A stretch of DNA of 64,000 nt from Halorussus gelatinilyticus (GCF_023238445.1 NZ_CP096658.1:806001-870000), one strand, 5' to 3'. Positions 44,207 through 53,235 are shown, counted from the first letter of the stretch. Notes: a model not told the origin generated them from the sequence alone. A program made the numbers and translations.

Positions 44207-45310
44207 ATGAAGCGGCGTTCGTACCTGCGGTCGCTGGCCGCGGTAGCGGGCACGGTCGGTATCGGCGGCTGTCTGCGGACCGCCGGGAGCGAACAGCCGA
44301 CCACGACCGACGAGCCGCGATTCCGCATCGAGACGGTCACGATGGAACTGGAGGTGCCGTGGGGTCTCGACGTCGCGCCCGACGGGGACCTCTTCGTCAC
44401 CGAGCGTCCCGGCCGCATCCAGCGCGTCGCCCGCGAGAGCAACCGCAGTGAGCAGGTCGCGGACCTCACCGACGAGGTGGCGGCCCACGGCGAAGGCGGC
44501 CTGCTGGGGTTCGCGCTCCATCCCGACGACCCGGACTTGGCGTACACCTACCAGACCTACGAGGGCGAGTCGGGCCTGACCAACCGCGTGGTCCGTCATC
44601 GCGTCTCCGAGGGGTTCGCCCGCGAGTCGGTCGTCTTCGACGGGATTCCCGGCGCGTCCATCCACGACGGCGGCCGTATCGCGTTCGGTCCCGACGGGAA
44701 CCTCTTCGTGACGACCGGCGACGCCGGTCAGGGGAGTCTCGCGCAGGACCGCGACTCGCTGGCCGGGAAGGTACTCAGACTGACGCCCGAGGGCGAACCT
44801 CACCCGGACAACCCCTTCGGCAACGCCGCGTACACCTACGGCCACCGGAACCCGCAGGGGTTGGCGTGGCGCGAAGGGACGCTGTTCGCAACGGAACACG
44901 GTCCCTCGACCGGCGACGAGATAAACGTCCTACGCGCCGGCGAGAACTACGGCTGGCCCGAGGTCACGGGACCGAGCGACGGCGACCGGTTCGCCGACCC
45001 CATCGCGGCCTACACGCCGACCATCGCCCCCGGAAGCGCGACCTTCTACGACGGTCCCGTCGGCGACTGGCAGGGCGACTTCTTCTTCGGGACGCTCGCC
45101 GGAACCCACCTTCATCGCGTCCGCATCGACGACCGGAATCGAGTGGTCGAGCAAGAGCGCGTGCTGGACGGGAAGTACGGCCGCCTCCGGACGACGTTCA
45201 CCGGGCCGGACGACCACCTCTACGTGACGACCAGCAACCGGGACGGCCGCGGAACGCCCGCGCCCCAAGACGACCGCGTGCTTCGGATTCAGCCGTTCGA
45301 GCAGCAGTAG
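44207..45310 (+). CDS. PQQ-dependent sugar dehydrogenase-like lipoprotein
   Basis: The 367-residue protein from ATG 44207 begins MKRRSYLRSLAAVAGTVGIG followed by GC, a Tat signal with a lipobox cysteine at 22, so it is a surface lipoprotein. The mature part is a six-bladed propeller of the soluble glucose/aldose sugar dehydrogenase family. It shows VPWGLDVAPDGDLFVTERPG, EGGLLGFALHPDDPD, IHDGGRIAFGPDGNLFVTTG, YGHRNPQGLAW and FATEHGPSTGDEINVLRAGE. It would oxidise sugars using PQQ, though haloarchaea may lack PQQ synthesis. The histidine and arginine expected at the active site are present. Confidence 0.9.
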   Translation: MKRRSYLRSLAAVAGTVGIGGCLRTAGSEQPTTTDEPRFRIETVTMELEVPWGLDVAPDGDLFVTERPGRIQRVARESNRSEQVADLTDEVAAHGEGGLLGFALHPDDPDLAYTYQTYEGESGLTNRVVRHRVSEGFARESVVFDGIPGASIHDGGRIAFGPDGNLFVTTGDAGQGSLAQDRDSLAGKVLRLTPEGEPHPDNPFGNAAYTYGHRNPQGLAWREGTLFATEHGPSTGDEINVLRAGENYGWPEVTGPSDGDRFADPIAAYTPTIAPGSATFYDGPVGDWQGDFFFGTLAGTHLHRVRIDDRNRVVEQERVLDGKYGRLRTTFTGPDDHLYVTTSNRDGRGTPAPQDDRVLRIQPFEQQ

Positions 45311-45366
45311 GGAGCTGAGCGGCAGAACGAGAGTGAGAGGCGTCCGAGAGACCGACGGCCGCGCTC

Positions 45367-46635
45367 CTACTCGCGGCGGAAGACGGCGAGGCTCAGGTCC
45401 AGCAGGAAGACGAGACCGCAGACGACCATCCCCGCGAGCGTGAGGAGTTCGGGCAGTTTCACCCACGTCGGGAAGACGAACGCGGCGTAGGCCTCGGCCT
45501 GCTTCAGCGTGCCTTCGAGCGAGCTGACGCCGCTGTAGCGACTCCGGAGTTCGGTTCCGGGGACCGTCTCGTGGTCCTCCTCGGGGACCGAGAGGCGGTC
45601 GGCGGTGTAGGGCATCATGACGCCCTCGTACTTCCAGACCACCTCGCCGCGCTGGTTTATCTCCACGACGCGGTTGTTGAAGGTGTCCACGATGAGCGTG
45701 TTGCCGTTCGGCAGGCGGTCGGCGTCCCGCGGCCAGTGGAGCAGACCACGGCCGCCGTACTGCCAGACGATTTCGTCGGTCGTCGCGTTCAACTCGACCA
45801 CGCGGTCGTTCTCGCTGTCGGCGACCAACAGGGTCCCGCCGCGGAGTTTGTAGGGGTTGTGCTGGTGGTCGAGGACCTCGGTCTTGCCGGGTGCGCCGAC
45901 GACGTTCGTGATGTTCTTCGTCTCGGGGGCCACCTCGATCACCACGTCGAAGTTGCGAATCGAGAGCTGGAAGTTACCATTTTCGAGCTTGTCGATGTCG
46001 TTGACGTGGGTCCAGTCGGCCTCGCCGCCGGGGTTCGGGGGGCCGCCGTACTTCTCGCGGAACGCGGTGCCCTCTCCGAGGTGGTTCTCGGCGTGCCACT
46101 CCCAGACGATTTCGCCCGACTCGTTCACGACGAGCGCCCGGTCGTTACCCATATCCACGATCGCAGTGTTCCCGTTTTCGAGGCGGTCCACGTCGTGGAC
46201 CTCGTGGTGGGTTATCTTCTCGTCGTACCACGAGTAGTTCCAGACGACCTCCTTGGTCTCGTAGTCGAGTTCGAGGACCTTCGCTTCGATACAGTGGCCC
46301 GGCACGAGGACGAGCTGGTTCTCCGGGCACTCGCTTGGCGGCAGTTTGGTCGTCACCGCCACGAGGAAGTTACCGTTGTCCAACTGCTCGGCGTCGAACA
46401 CCCGCGAGTTCGGCGGGTCGTACTTCCAGACGACCTCGCTCTCCTCGTTCAGTTCGAGGAGTTTTCCGTCGAGACCGTAGCTCTGGACGCTGACGAGCGT
46501 GTGGCCCTCGTAGGGACCGTCGGCGGCCGAACTCGCCGACACGCTCTGGTTGGCCGCCAACCCTTGCACGCCGAGCGCCAGTCCCAACAGCAGCACCGCC
46601 CACGCGAGATGCCGCATCCGCCGTCGTCGCTCCAT
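45367..46635 (-). CDS. Arylsulfotransferase (ASST)-like beta-propeller membrane protein
   Basis: The 422-residue protein has an N-terminal signal or anchor helix (about 9-28). A six-bladed propeller with repeating D-x-L-x-N-G-N units follows (DAEQLDNGNFLVAV, DVDRLENGNTAIVD, DIDKLENGNFQLSI, DADRLPNGNTLIVDTFNNRV). A membrane helix lies at about 393-416 (LLTLAGMVVCGLVFLLDLSL). This matches the arylsulfotransferase/ASST superfamily, enzymes that pass sulfate between phenols. Haloarchaeal members may act in surface glycan sulfation. The outside location is clear from the helices; the enzyme role is inferred. ATG 46617 is an alternative start. Confidence 0.82.
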   Translation of the reverse strand: MERRRRMRHLAWAVLLLGLALGVQGLAANQSVSASSAADGPYEGHTLVSVQSYGLDGKLLELNEESEVVWKYDPPNSRVFDAEQLDNGNFLVAVTTKLPPSECPENQLVLVPGHCIEAKVLELDYETKEVVWNYSWYDEKITHHEVHDVDRLENGNTAIVDMGNDRALVVNESGEIVWEWHAENHLGEGTAFREKYGGPPNPGGEADWTHVNDIDKLENGNFQLSIRNFDVVIEVAPETKNITNVVGAPGKTEVLDHQHNPYKLRGGTLLVADSENDRVVELNATTDEIVWQYGGRGLLHWPRDADRLPNGNTLIVDTFNNRVVEINQRGEVVWKYEGVMMPYTADRLSVPEEDHETVPGTELRSRYSGVSSLEGTLKQAEAYAAFVFPTWVKLPELLTLAGMVVCGLVFLLDLSLAVFRRE

Positions 46636-46745
46636 GCATTTTCCTCTCGACTGGCCGGGTTAAGGGTTGCCGGTCTGGGTTCGGTCGCCGACCCGCCCTC
46701 GGAACCGACAGAAGAGCAAAGTACCATGATACCGTATGGCACGGT

Positions 46746-47033
46746 ATGGGCGTTTGGGGCTGGATCGTCCTCTACGTGCTCCTCTTCGCGCTCCTCCAGT
46801 TGCTAATCTATCGCTATCTCAGGAGCGACGAGGACGCGCCGCTGTTCCGCTCGACGCCGCCGAACCGGGAGACGACCCCCGTCGAGGAGGCTCCTATCGA
46901 GGAAGTCCGGGAGTTCGAGGACCGACGCCAGAGCGACGACCCCTCGGTCGTGGTCTGTCCGCGGTGCGGTGCCGAGAACGACACGGGGTACACCTACTGC
47001 CGGAACTGCGTGAGTCCGATGTCGGCGCGGTGA
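46746..47033 (+). CDS. Membrane-anchored zinc-ribbon protein (DUF7577-like)
   Basis: The 95-residue protein has one N-terminal membrane helix (MGVWGWIVLYVLLFALLQLL), a charged linker rich in glutamate, and a C-terminal zinc ribbon (CPRCGAENDTGYTYCRNC, about 72-89). It matches a common small haloarchaeal protein family, with the ribbon on the cytoplasmic side if the helix is a signal anchor. Function is unknown. The start lies 10 bases past an AT-rich box (gtaccatgataccgtatggc region). Confidence 0.8.
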   Translation: MGVWGWIVLYVLLFALLQLLIYRYLRSDEDAPLFRSTPPNRETTPVEEAPIEEVREFEDRRQSDDPSVVVCPRCGAENDTGYTYCRNCVSPMSAR

Positions 47034-47101
47034 ACGGGCTTCCGGCGTCGAAACCCGGAGAGCGACAATCACTTCCCGGTAGCACTCCTCGGAACGCTCG
47101 A

Positions 47102-47809
47102 ATGCCCCGCGCAGTCGCCATCAACGTCGGAGCCAACACGAACGCGCCGGGCGTCCGCGGCCCGATCTACCCCGACGGACGCTTCGAGTTCGTCCCCATC
47201 CCCGAGGAGTCGCCGACCGGCGAGACCGTCCCGACCTACGCCGACCTCGACCTCGACACCCAACTACCCGAAGGGGCCGCGGACGCGCCGGTCCACCTCG
47301 ACCCAGAGTTCGCGGAGTACCCCGAGTGCGAGGCGTACACCTACGGCGACCCGCACGGCGTGAAGGCCCGGCCGCTGCTCGACCTGCGCGAGGGCGACTA
47401 CGCGCTGTTCTACGCGACGTTGACCACTCGCGGCACCCCCGAGCGCGACTGGATTTCCCCCGAGTGGGGCGCGTACCTCGTCGGTCAGTTCCGCCTCGCG
47501 CGCGACCCCGTGGCCGGCGACGCGTACCCCGACCTGCCCGCCGACGAGCGCCGACGGTTCCGGAACAACGCCCACGTCAAGCGCGAGGAGTTCGACGCCG
47601 CGGTCCTGCTGGCGGGCGACGACGAGGAGTCGGGCCTCTACGAGACCGCGGTTCCGCTGAGTTCGCCCGAGCAGGGCGCGACGGCCAACCGCCTCGTCAC
47701 CGACCTCTCCAGCGACTCGGGCAAGGGACCGTGGTGGCGACGACCGATGAAGTTCGGCGAACCCGAGACCGCCGAACTGCTGGAACTGGTCGCGGACGGC
47801 GACGAGTAG
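47102..47809 (+). CDS. Conserved protein, possibly Nmad3-like (nucleotide-modification-associated)
   Basis: The 235-residue protein from ATG 47102 opens MPRAVAINVGANTNAPGVRG and continues PIYPDGRFEFVPIPEE, then EAYTYGDPHGVKARPLLDLR, then GDYALFYATLTTRG, and later RRFRNNAHVKREEFDAAVLL. The opening and the DGRFxxxPIPE block resemble the Nmad3 family, which occurs in phage and genome islands tied to base modification. The resemblance is by eye only and the match is weak. The protein is soluble. It is downstream of the zinc-ribbon gene in the same direction, 68 bases apart. Confidence 0.75.
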   Translation: MPRAVAINVGANTNAPGVRGPIYPDGRFEFVPIPEESPTGETVPTYADLDLDTQLPEGAADAPVHLDPEFAEYPECEAYTYGDPHGVKARPLLDLREGDYALFYATLTTRGTPERDWISPEWGAYLVGQFRLARDPVAGDAYPDLPADERRRFRNNAHVKREEFDAAVLLAGDDEESGLYETAVPLSSPEQGATANRLVTDLSSDSGKGPWWRRPMKFGEPETAELLELVADGDE

Positions 47810-47899
47810 CCGGGGTCTCGTTTCGGCCCGGACCGACCCGAGACCGACTCCCGCGACGGCCCCACAAGACATTTGCTCGCGGACGGGAAGGTACGGTCG

Positions 47900-48481
47900 A
47901 TGGCGAGCCGATGGATTCTGGCGGTCGTCGTGTGCGTCCTTCTCGCAGGATGTGGGGGCCCGTCCACCGATGGTGGAACCGGCGAGACGACGCAGACGAC
48001 GAGCGCAGAGCGCGTCCTCGCTCCGCCGCCGGGGACGACGACCGCCCCGGAGACCGGTTCGACGACTGGAGCTGCGACGGGCGGAACCGGAGCAACCGCG
48101 GCGAACGCCGCTACGACGAACGCCTCTACGAGCAACGCGACGAACGGAACGGCCCAGACGACGATGGCGACGTACGACAAGAACGTGGGTTACGAACTCC
48201 GGGTCTCGAACGCGGGACCGACCGAGCGAACCGTCACGGTCCGCGTCGTGGACGCGAACGACTCGACCGTGACCGTCGAGGTGTCGGTGGACCTCGCGGC
48301 CAACGAGTCGGTCGAGCGCGACCTCGACTTCCCGTCGGCGGGCACCTACGAGGTGTCGGTCGAAGTCGGCGACGCGAGCGCGACCGAGGAGTGGGCGGTC
48401 GCCTCGCGGGACCCCGAGGACGCGCTCTCGGTCCACGTCTCCGAGGACGGCGAGGTGTATCTCGGGTTCGTGGCTATCTGA
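47900..48481 (+). CDS. Secreted lipoprotein with threonine-rich linker
   Basis: The 193-residue protein from ATG 47900 starts MASRWILAVVVCVLLAGCGG, a signal peptide with lipobox LAGC (cysteine 18). A 75-residue low-complexity stretch rich in threonine, glycine and alanine follows, likely glycosylated. A single beta-sandwich domain (about 100-190) comes last, with YELRVSNAGPTERTVTVRVV and AGTYEVSVEVGDASATEEWA, similar to a cohesin/CARDB-like or DUF11-type fold. It is a surface lipoprotein; the ligand is unknown. The longer start at 47873 is not needed. Confidence 0.82.
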   Translation: MASRWILAVVVCVLLAGCGGPSTDGGTGETTQTTSAERVLAPPPGTTTAPETGSTTGAATGGTGATAANAATTNASTSNATNGTAQTTMATYDKNVGYELRVSNAGPTERTVTVRVVDANDSTVTVEVSVDLAANESVERDLDFPSAGTYEVSVEVGDASATEEWAVASRDPEDALSVHVSEDGEVYLGFVAI

Positions 48482-48601
48482 GACGCGAGCGGGACGTTCG
48501 TGCCGACCGCTTCGAATGCTGGCACGCCGCACCTGCGGCGCGCGACCTCACGGAACGACACGCTCTGACGCGCGCGAAGCGCCTCTACGTGACGGGCGGA
48601 G

Positions 48602-48955
48602 TCACCGGCGAGTTTCGTACGGGGCAATCAGCGCCAGTAGTTCTTGGCCCAGTTCGTCAGCGACGTTTCGGACCTGCTCGGTTTCGGCATCGTAGACGAC
48701 CATCTCGCACGCTTCCAGTTTCGGGAGGTGGGTGTGATGGAGTGCAGTGCGGACGCGTCGTCGCTGGTCGTCGTCCGGCGGTTCTCCGTCTCGCACGTGT
48801 TCGGCAACCGCATCCGTGAGCGCACTCATCTCCATTACGCCCCCGTCGGTCCGGTTCAGAATCTGAAGGACGGCCCGTCGGTGGTCGTCGGCGACGGCCG
48901 AGAGAACCGCGTCGGGGGAAATCGTGTCTCTCGTCTCCGCGGAACTGTTCGTCAT
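48602..48955 (-). CDS. DUF7344-type winged-helix regulator
   Basis: The 117-residue protein from ATG 48955 shows SPDAVLSAVADDHRRAVLQI, then EMSALTDAVAEHVRD, then RVRTALHHTHLPKLEACEMV and VYDAETEQVRNVADELGQEL. The pattern is that of a haloarchaeal wHTH (DUF7344). It has no sensor part. The long upstream frame to 49393 is a shadow of the Bat-type gene. It lies next to two other HTH regulators, in a regulatory cluster. Targets are unknown. Confidence 0.85.
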   Translation of the reverse strand: MTNSSAETRDTISPDAVLSAVADDHRRAVLQILNRTDGGVMEMSALTDAVAEHVRDGEPPDDDQRRRVRTALHHTHLPKLEACEMVVYDAETEQVRNVADELGQELLALIAPYETRR

Positions 48956-49065
48956 TTCGTCACTCCGAACGGGAAGCGCGCTGCGTTCAGCGAGCGGTGC
49001 ATACGCGTTAAATGACCTGCAAGCTCCGTGGGTCTTCGCCATGGTACACGAGGGATATCGGCGGT

Positions 49066-49722
49066 TCACTCCGCCGATTCGGACGGAGCGAGCGTGTACG
49101 TGACCAGCGCGACGATGGCGCGACGGAGTCGTTCCGTCACGGCCTGGTCGGAGATTCCGAGCTCGTCCGCGAGTTCCTTCGTGGTACACCCCCGCGGGAT
49201 GTCGTAGTATCCCATCTCCACGGCGAGCGTAATCGCTTCGCGCTGGGGGTCGGTCAAGCCGTACCACTGACCCGCGTCGGGTTTCGTCGGGTTGTACACC
49301 CGAATCGCCTCTACGGAGACCTGCGCGTCCTCGCAGTGTGCCGTGAACCCGCTGAGGGCGTCGTGGTCGGGAAACCGAAGCTCGAAGTCCCACGCGTCGG
49401 GAGTTCCGGTGGCGCTCAAGAGCTGTCCGTTACTCTCGTTGATTCCCCGGAAGAGGTGGTCGTGGTTGGCGTCCCAGTCGAGCGTGAAGAGCGTCCGGTC
49501 CTCGAACACGTCCACCTCCGTCGCGTCGTTGACTGCCGGATGGCGTTGGACGGTTTCGAGAAACGACTGGCGTGTCGAGTTGTGGATCCAGAACAGCGGA
49601 ACGGCGGCCTCCCCGATCGGGACGAGGGTCTCGAGTTCGATGGACGTGACGCCCTCGACGCGGAGAATCCGTCCGAGTTCGAAGTCGGCAGATGGGACCC
49701 GAAATTCGGCAATGACACTCAT
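49066..49722 (-). CDS. Bacterio-opsin activator (Bat)-type HTH regulator
   Basis: The 218-residue protein (ATG 49722, MSVIAEFRVPSADFELGRIL) has an N-terminal half of the Bat-associated GAF-like type (VEGVTSIELETLVPIGEAAV, PLFWIHN) and a C-terminal HTH-10 domain. That domain shows LTDPQREAITLAVEMGYYDI, PRGCTTKELADELGISDQAV and TERLRRAIVALV. These proteins regulate haloarchaeal genes in response to light, oxygen or other cues; the signal here is unknown. A paralogous gene lies divergent at 49920, with 197 bases between, likely a shared control region. Confidence 0.9.
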   Translation of the reverse strand: MSVIAEFRVPSADFELGRILRVEGVTSIELETLVPIGEAAVPLFWIHNSTRQSFLETVQRHPAVNDATEVDVFEDRTLFTLDWDANHDHLFRGINESNGQLLSATGTPDAWDFELRFPDHDALSGFTAHCEDAQVSVEAIRVYNPTKPDAGQWYGLTDPQREAITLAVEMGYYDIPRGCTTKELADELGISDQAVTERLRRAIVALVTYTLAPSESAE

Positions 49723-49919
49723 TACTCGCTCTTGGTACCTTGGTTGGTCATGCCCGTACAAAACGAGACGGCATGATGCACCAAGCCCTCTCGAATCCGG
49801 TCGCGAACCGCCCTCCGGTTTCGCTCACGAAGTCGTCACCGTCGCGTGTGCGGCCAGCGCGGTCGCGGCTTGGTACACCACCCACGCGGGTTATCGGCCT
49901 TCGACACGAACCGTTCGGT

Positions 49920-50561
49920 ATGGCGACCGTAATGGAGTTCACGAGTCCAGCAGACGAGTTTCCGCTAGGAACGATCTTCGAAACTCTGCCGGCGGTGACG
50001 GTCGAACTGGAGCGACTCATCCCGCACGAGACCCGGATTATCCCGTACTTCTGGGTTCGTGGCGCGGACGCCGAGGACATCGAAGCCGCGTTCAACGCCC
50101 ACGCTGGCGTGACCAGCATCAAACTCATCGACAGCGTCGAGAACGAGTATCTCATGCGGGCCGAGTGGGACCGAGAGTACGTCGGCGTCCTGAGCGCCCT
50201 CGCCGAAACGCACCTCGTTACGCTTTCGGGAGTCGGGACGAACGACGGGTGGAAGTTCGAGGTGCGCGGCGAGAGTCAGGAGGACGTGAGTGAGTTTCGG
50301 ACGTACTGCCAGGAACACGACATCCCGATCGACATCACCGCCGTACACGCGTTGCTCCCGATACAGGGAGAGGGATACGAGTTGACGGACACCCAGCGAG
50401 AGGCGTTAGTGTTGGCCTACGAGCGCGGGTACTTCGATTCACCGCGCGAGGCGTCGCTCGAAGACATCGCCGAGGAACTCGGCATCACTCAGCAGTCGCT
50501 CTCCTCCCGACTGCGACGCGGGCATCGACGGCTCATCGCCGCGACGCTCGTCCGGCAGTAG
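49920..50561 (+). CDS. Bacterio-opsin activator (Bat)-type HTH regulator, paralog
   Basis: The 213-residue protein (ATG 49920, MATVMEFTSPADEFPLGTIF) has the same layout as its divergent neighbour. The N-terminal half has FETLPAVTVELERLIPHETR and IIPYFWVRGADAEDIEAAF. The HTH-10 has LTDTQREALVLAYERGYFDS, PREASLEDIAEELGITQQSL and SSRLRRGHRRLIAAT. About a third of residues match by eye. The start is inside a longer open frame whose first 60 residues are arginine-rich and shadow-like. Together the pair may cross-regulate. Confidence 0.9.
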   Translation: MATVMEFTSPADEFPLGTIFETLPAVTVELERLIPHETRIIPYFWVRGADAEDIEAAFNAHAGVTSIKLIDSVENEYLMRAEWDREYVGVLSALAETHLVTLSGVGTNDGWKFEVRGESQEDVSEFRTYCQEHDIPIDITAVHALLPIQGEGYELTDTQREALVLAYERGYFDSPREASLEDIAEELGITQQSLSSRLRRGHRRLIAATLVRQ

Positions 50562-50647
50562 GTCCGGCCGCAGCGCGCAGGCACTTATATACCCCCTGTA
50601 TAATCAGAAGTCAAGATAACCCGGCCGAGGCCGCTAGGACACGCGTA

Positions 50648-51001
50648 ATGATTACTACGCCGATCGGTGTCGCGTTGGACTCGGAAACGTATCATCGGGG
50701 CTCGGGGACGCATCGGTTCGAGTACGACCAAGCGACGATTCCCCCCAGCATGGCCGTCGTGGCGGCGCTATCGGAGGTGGTGGACCGAGACCCGACGGAC
50801 CTGAAACCGCTCCACGATTACCTCGATGCCGACGCGCTCGACGAACTCGTCCGCGTTCGGGGTGCGACGGACGGAGATGTCTCGGTCACGGTAACCAGAG
50901 CGGAATACGTGATCACCGTCCACAGCTACGGTACCGTCTCGGTCGCTCCGCTACCGCACGACCGGTCCGACGACTCGAGCGAGGACGTGGTTCACGAGTG
51001 A
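50648..51001 (+). CDS. HalOD1 output-domain protein
   Basis: The 117-residue protein begins MITTPIGVALDSETYHRGSG and is mainly one HalOD1 domain (MAVVAALSEVVDRDPTDLKP, then LHDYLDADALDELVRVRG, then RAEYVITVHSYGTVSVAPL). An acidic tail follows. It lies 86 bases after a Bat-type regulator. A TATA-like tataccccctgtataatcag region precedes it. Its last codons overlap the next gene by four bases (GTGA), so the two are co-translated. Function of HalOD1 is unknown. Confidence 0.88.
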   Translation: MITTPIGVALDSETYHRGSGTHRFEYDQATIPPSMAVVAALSEVVDRDPTDLKPLHDYLDADALDELVRVRGATDGDVSVTVTRAEYVITVHSYGTVSVAPLPHDRSDDSSEDVVHE

Positions 51002-51183
51002 CCACCGAAGAGACCCCGCTCACGTCCGCCGACGCGTTGAACGCGAAACTGAAAGCGCTCCTCCGGCGGGCGCACGCCAGCGGAATCGATGTCGAAGGCG
51101 GGTGGGAGTGCCGAAACGATACCGAACATCCGGACTGGGACGTGATCGTCACCGAAGTGGAGAAAGACGAGGAATCAGCGTGA
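50998..51183 (+). CDS. Small acidic protein coupled to HalOD1
   Basis: The 61-residue protein starts at GTG 50998, inside the last codons of the HalOD1 gene (GTGA overlap). It contains SADALNAKLKALLRRAHASG, then IDVEGGWECRNDTEHPDWDV, and ends EVEKDEESA. The middle part with a single cysteine and tryptophans looks folded. It has no name known to me. The overlap strongly suggests that it acts with the HalOD1 protein. Confidence 0.75.
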   Translation: MTTEETPLTSADALNAKLKALLRRAHASGIDVEGGWECRNDTEHPDWDVIVTEVEKDEESA

Positions 51184-51453
51184 ACGTCCTCACCCGGTTG
51201 TACCGGTCTACTCGCCATCGGAGTCCTTCCACGTTCTGGGCCACCTTCGCGAAATAAGTGCGACGAGAAGGCCGGCCCCTCAAGGGGAAGCCCTACGGCA
51301 AATCGAAGACGTCTGGACACTGACGAGCAGGAACAACTTTACGGCTGGTGGCTCGGCGGGTGAGGCTCTCGTCGCTCGGTGAGCGGTGGAAACAAGTACA
51401 CCCTCGTTCACCATGGCGTGGAAACATGCGGTCGGAGTGCGTTACGTTACCCC

Positions 51454-51657
51454 ATGGAACAGCGGGCATCTGTGGGCACCACACCGCAGGCCGACGAGGA
51501 GAACCACACGCTACCGACCGACAGTCGAATTCGGAGGCTGGCAAGCGGTCATCTCGAAGAAGCGCTAGCCGCGGACGTGCGCTCGGAGAAAGAGTATCAC
51601 ATCCGGTCGGCATTACAGGCGCTGGTGATTGCCGAACGACCCGTCTCGACCGACTGA
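51454..51657 (+). CDS. Small conserved haloarchaeal protein
   Basis: The preferred start is ATG 51454 (MEQRASVGTTPQADEENHTL), giving 67 residues. A longer frame from 51379 adds poor sequence. The C-terminal helix pair (RIRRLASGHLEEALAADVRS, then EKEYHIRSALQALVIAE) recalls small haloarchaeal proteins of unknown function found near HalOD1 and regulators. It is probably helical and cytoplasmic. No catalytic residues are evident. Confidence 0.65.
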   Translation: MEQRASVGTTPQADEENHTLPTDSRIRRLASGHLEEALAADVRSEKEYHIRSALQALVIAERPVSTD

Positions 51658-51789
51658 ACCGTCGGCCGATACTACCCTCTACGACTTTCACGCCGGACTT
51701 CACGTCTCCCGGTGATTCGTCACCCTCGATTCAGACAGTCGTCCGGTTCACTCGCCACCGGGCTATCTATCTCCGTCACCGTATCGCTG

Positions 51790-53139
51790 TCAATCCGTGT
51801 ACTCGGTCTGACCCGTCCCGACTCCTAACGCGGTCCGAGCGTTCGAGGTACTTCGCTTGAGGAGTTCGCGGACACCTTCGCGCCGAGCGATGAGCAGTCC
51901 GACACCGAGGACGACGTATACCGCGGTGTAGGCGTAGAGGATGGACATACTGATCCGCGTCGCGGCCGGTTCGGCGTAGGTCCGAATCACGTAGAATTCC
52001 GCGAGAACCTGCGTAGCGAACAGGACGAGCAGTGTGACCGCCTCGCGAGTGCTGATTTCGAAGTTCGTCAGTATGGCGATCGCGAAGAGGCTCTGAGCGG
52101 CGGTGATCCAGATCTCTGCCGCCTGTTTCGAATCGAACGGGAGCGTTCCGATAGCGCCAGCGGAGATGGAATAGACGACGGCGAGCGTCCCGATGAGTAA
52201 CGTCCACTGGTTGAGTTTCGAGGAGATGAGCGTATTGAACCCGGCGGTCGAGCGCGCTTTGTTCACCAGATAGGCGACGACGATGAGTTCGGGGCTCTCC
52301 GAGGCCAGCGGTGCGAGCCACTGAATCATGAAGAACTCGGGGATGCCGTACTGTAGCCCCAACTGCTCCAGTCCCTCGGCGAACGGATGTACCGCGGTGA
52401 ATATTATCGCGCCCGAAAACGCGAAACCGAAGAGGACGACTGCAATCCGTCGTGCTTTCGGATACTGCTGGAAGTACGCGGGAACGCCAACGTGTTCCTC
52501 GGACGCGTCAACGTCACCGCGGATGACGACGAGGAGATAGAGCAGATACAGTCCGACGAGGACGAGGGTATCGAGCGGTCCGATACCGCCACTCAGGGGG
52601 ACGAAAAACGCGTACGCAGTCGCGGCGAACAGGAACGTAATCTCGGTGGCGACGTCTCGGTCGAGAGTGACCGCGTTTGCGAGGAATCCCGAGCGGTACT
52701 CGACCGCCGCGTCGGCGGTGCGCTTCGCGCGGTAGATGGTGAACAGCGCAATCCCGGACCATCCGAGACCGATGAGAATACGGTTCGCACCGGTCATGTT
52801 GGCCACTGCGAGGTTGGCGGCCTCGCTAGAGCCAGCACCGGCCTGCCACGCGTAGAGGGCGTCGACGGCGTACTCGGGGGCCACGGCGAGCACTGCCAGC
52901 ACCGCGATGGCGAACGCTTGCGGAACGTCCTTTTCGGCGGTCTCGGTCGCCCACGCGAGCAGGAATGCCGCACCCACGATTGCGAGGCCAGCGACGATGA
53001 CGGACGTGGCTGGCGCGATGTTTTCGCCCGGATGCACGGTTCCGTATCCGCCGGACGAGACGAACGTTCCGATCCATGGGACTGTCAGTACCAGCGCGAC
53101 GGCGACAGCGACAAGTGGGTGACGAAACCGATCGAGCAT
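51790..53139 (-). CDS. Sodium/calcium exchanger-type antiporter (CaCA superfamily)
   Basis: The 449-residue protein has about eleven hydrophobic segments in two halves. The two alpha repeats carry the family's acidic ion site: APEYAVDALYAWQAGAGSSE in the first half and PLASESPELIVVAYLVNKAR in the second. Both glutamates are inside helices, as in CaCA exchangers. The protein would export Ca2+ or another cation against Na+ or H+. The exact ion is not determined. The start is ATG 53139; the promoter lies upstream between it and the small gene at 53236. Confidence 0.88.
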   Translation of the reverse strand: MLDRFRHPLVAVAVALVLTVPWIGTFVSSGGYGTVHPGENIAPATSVIVAGLAIVGAAFLLAWATETAEKDVPQAFAIAVLAVLAVAPEYAVDALYAWQAGAGSSEAANLAVANMTGANRILIGLGWSGIALFTIYRAKRTADAAVEYRSGFLANAVTLDRDVATEITFLFAATAYAFFVPLSGGIGPLDTLVLVGLYLLYLLVVIRGDVDASEEHVGVPAYFQQYPKARRIAVVLFGFAFSGAIIFTAVHPFAEGLEQLGLQYGIPEFFMIQWLAPLASESPELIVVAYLVNKARSTAGFNTLISSKLNQWTLLIGTLAVVYSISAGAIGTLPFDSKQAAEIWITAAQSLFAIAILTNFEISTREAVTLLVLFATQVLAEFYVIRTYAEPAATRISMSILYAYTAVYVVLGVGLLIARREGVRELLKRSTSNARTALGVGTGQTEYTD

Positions 53140-53235
53140 CAGTTCGATAACGGCGGGACACGTACCTACTTCTTGTGCCCGTCAGCGGTACGGATTCGGA
53201 CACGGGTAGCGGAACTGTCAAAACCGGGCGTGATC

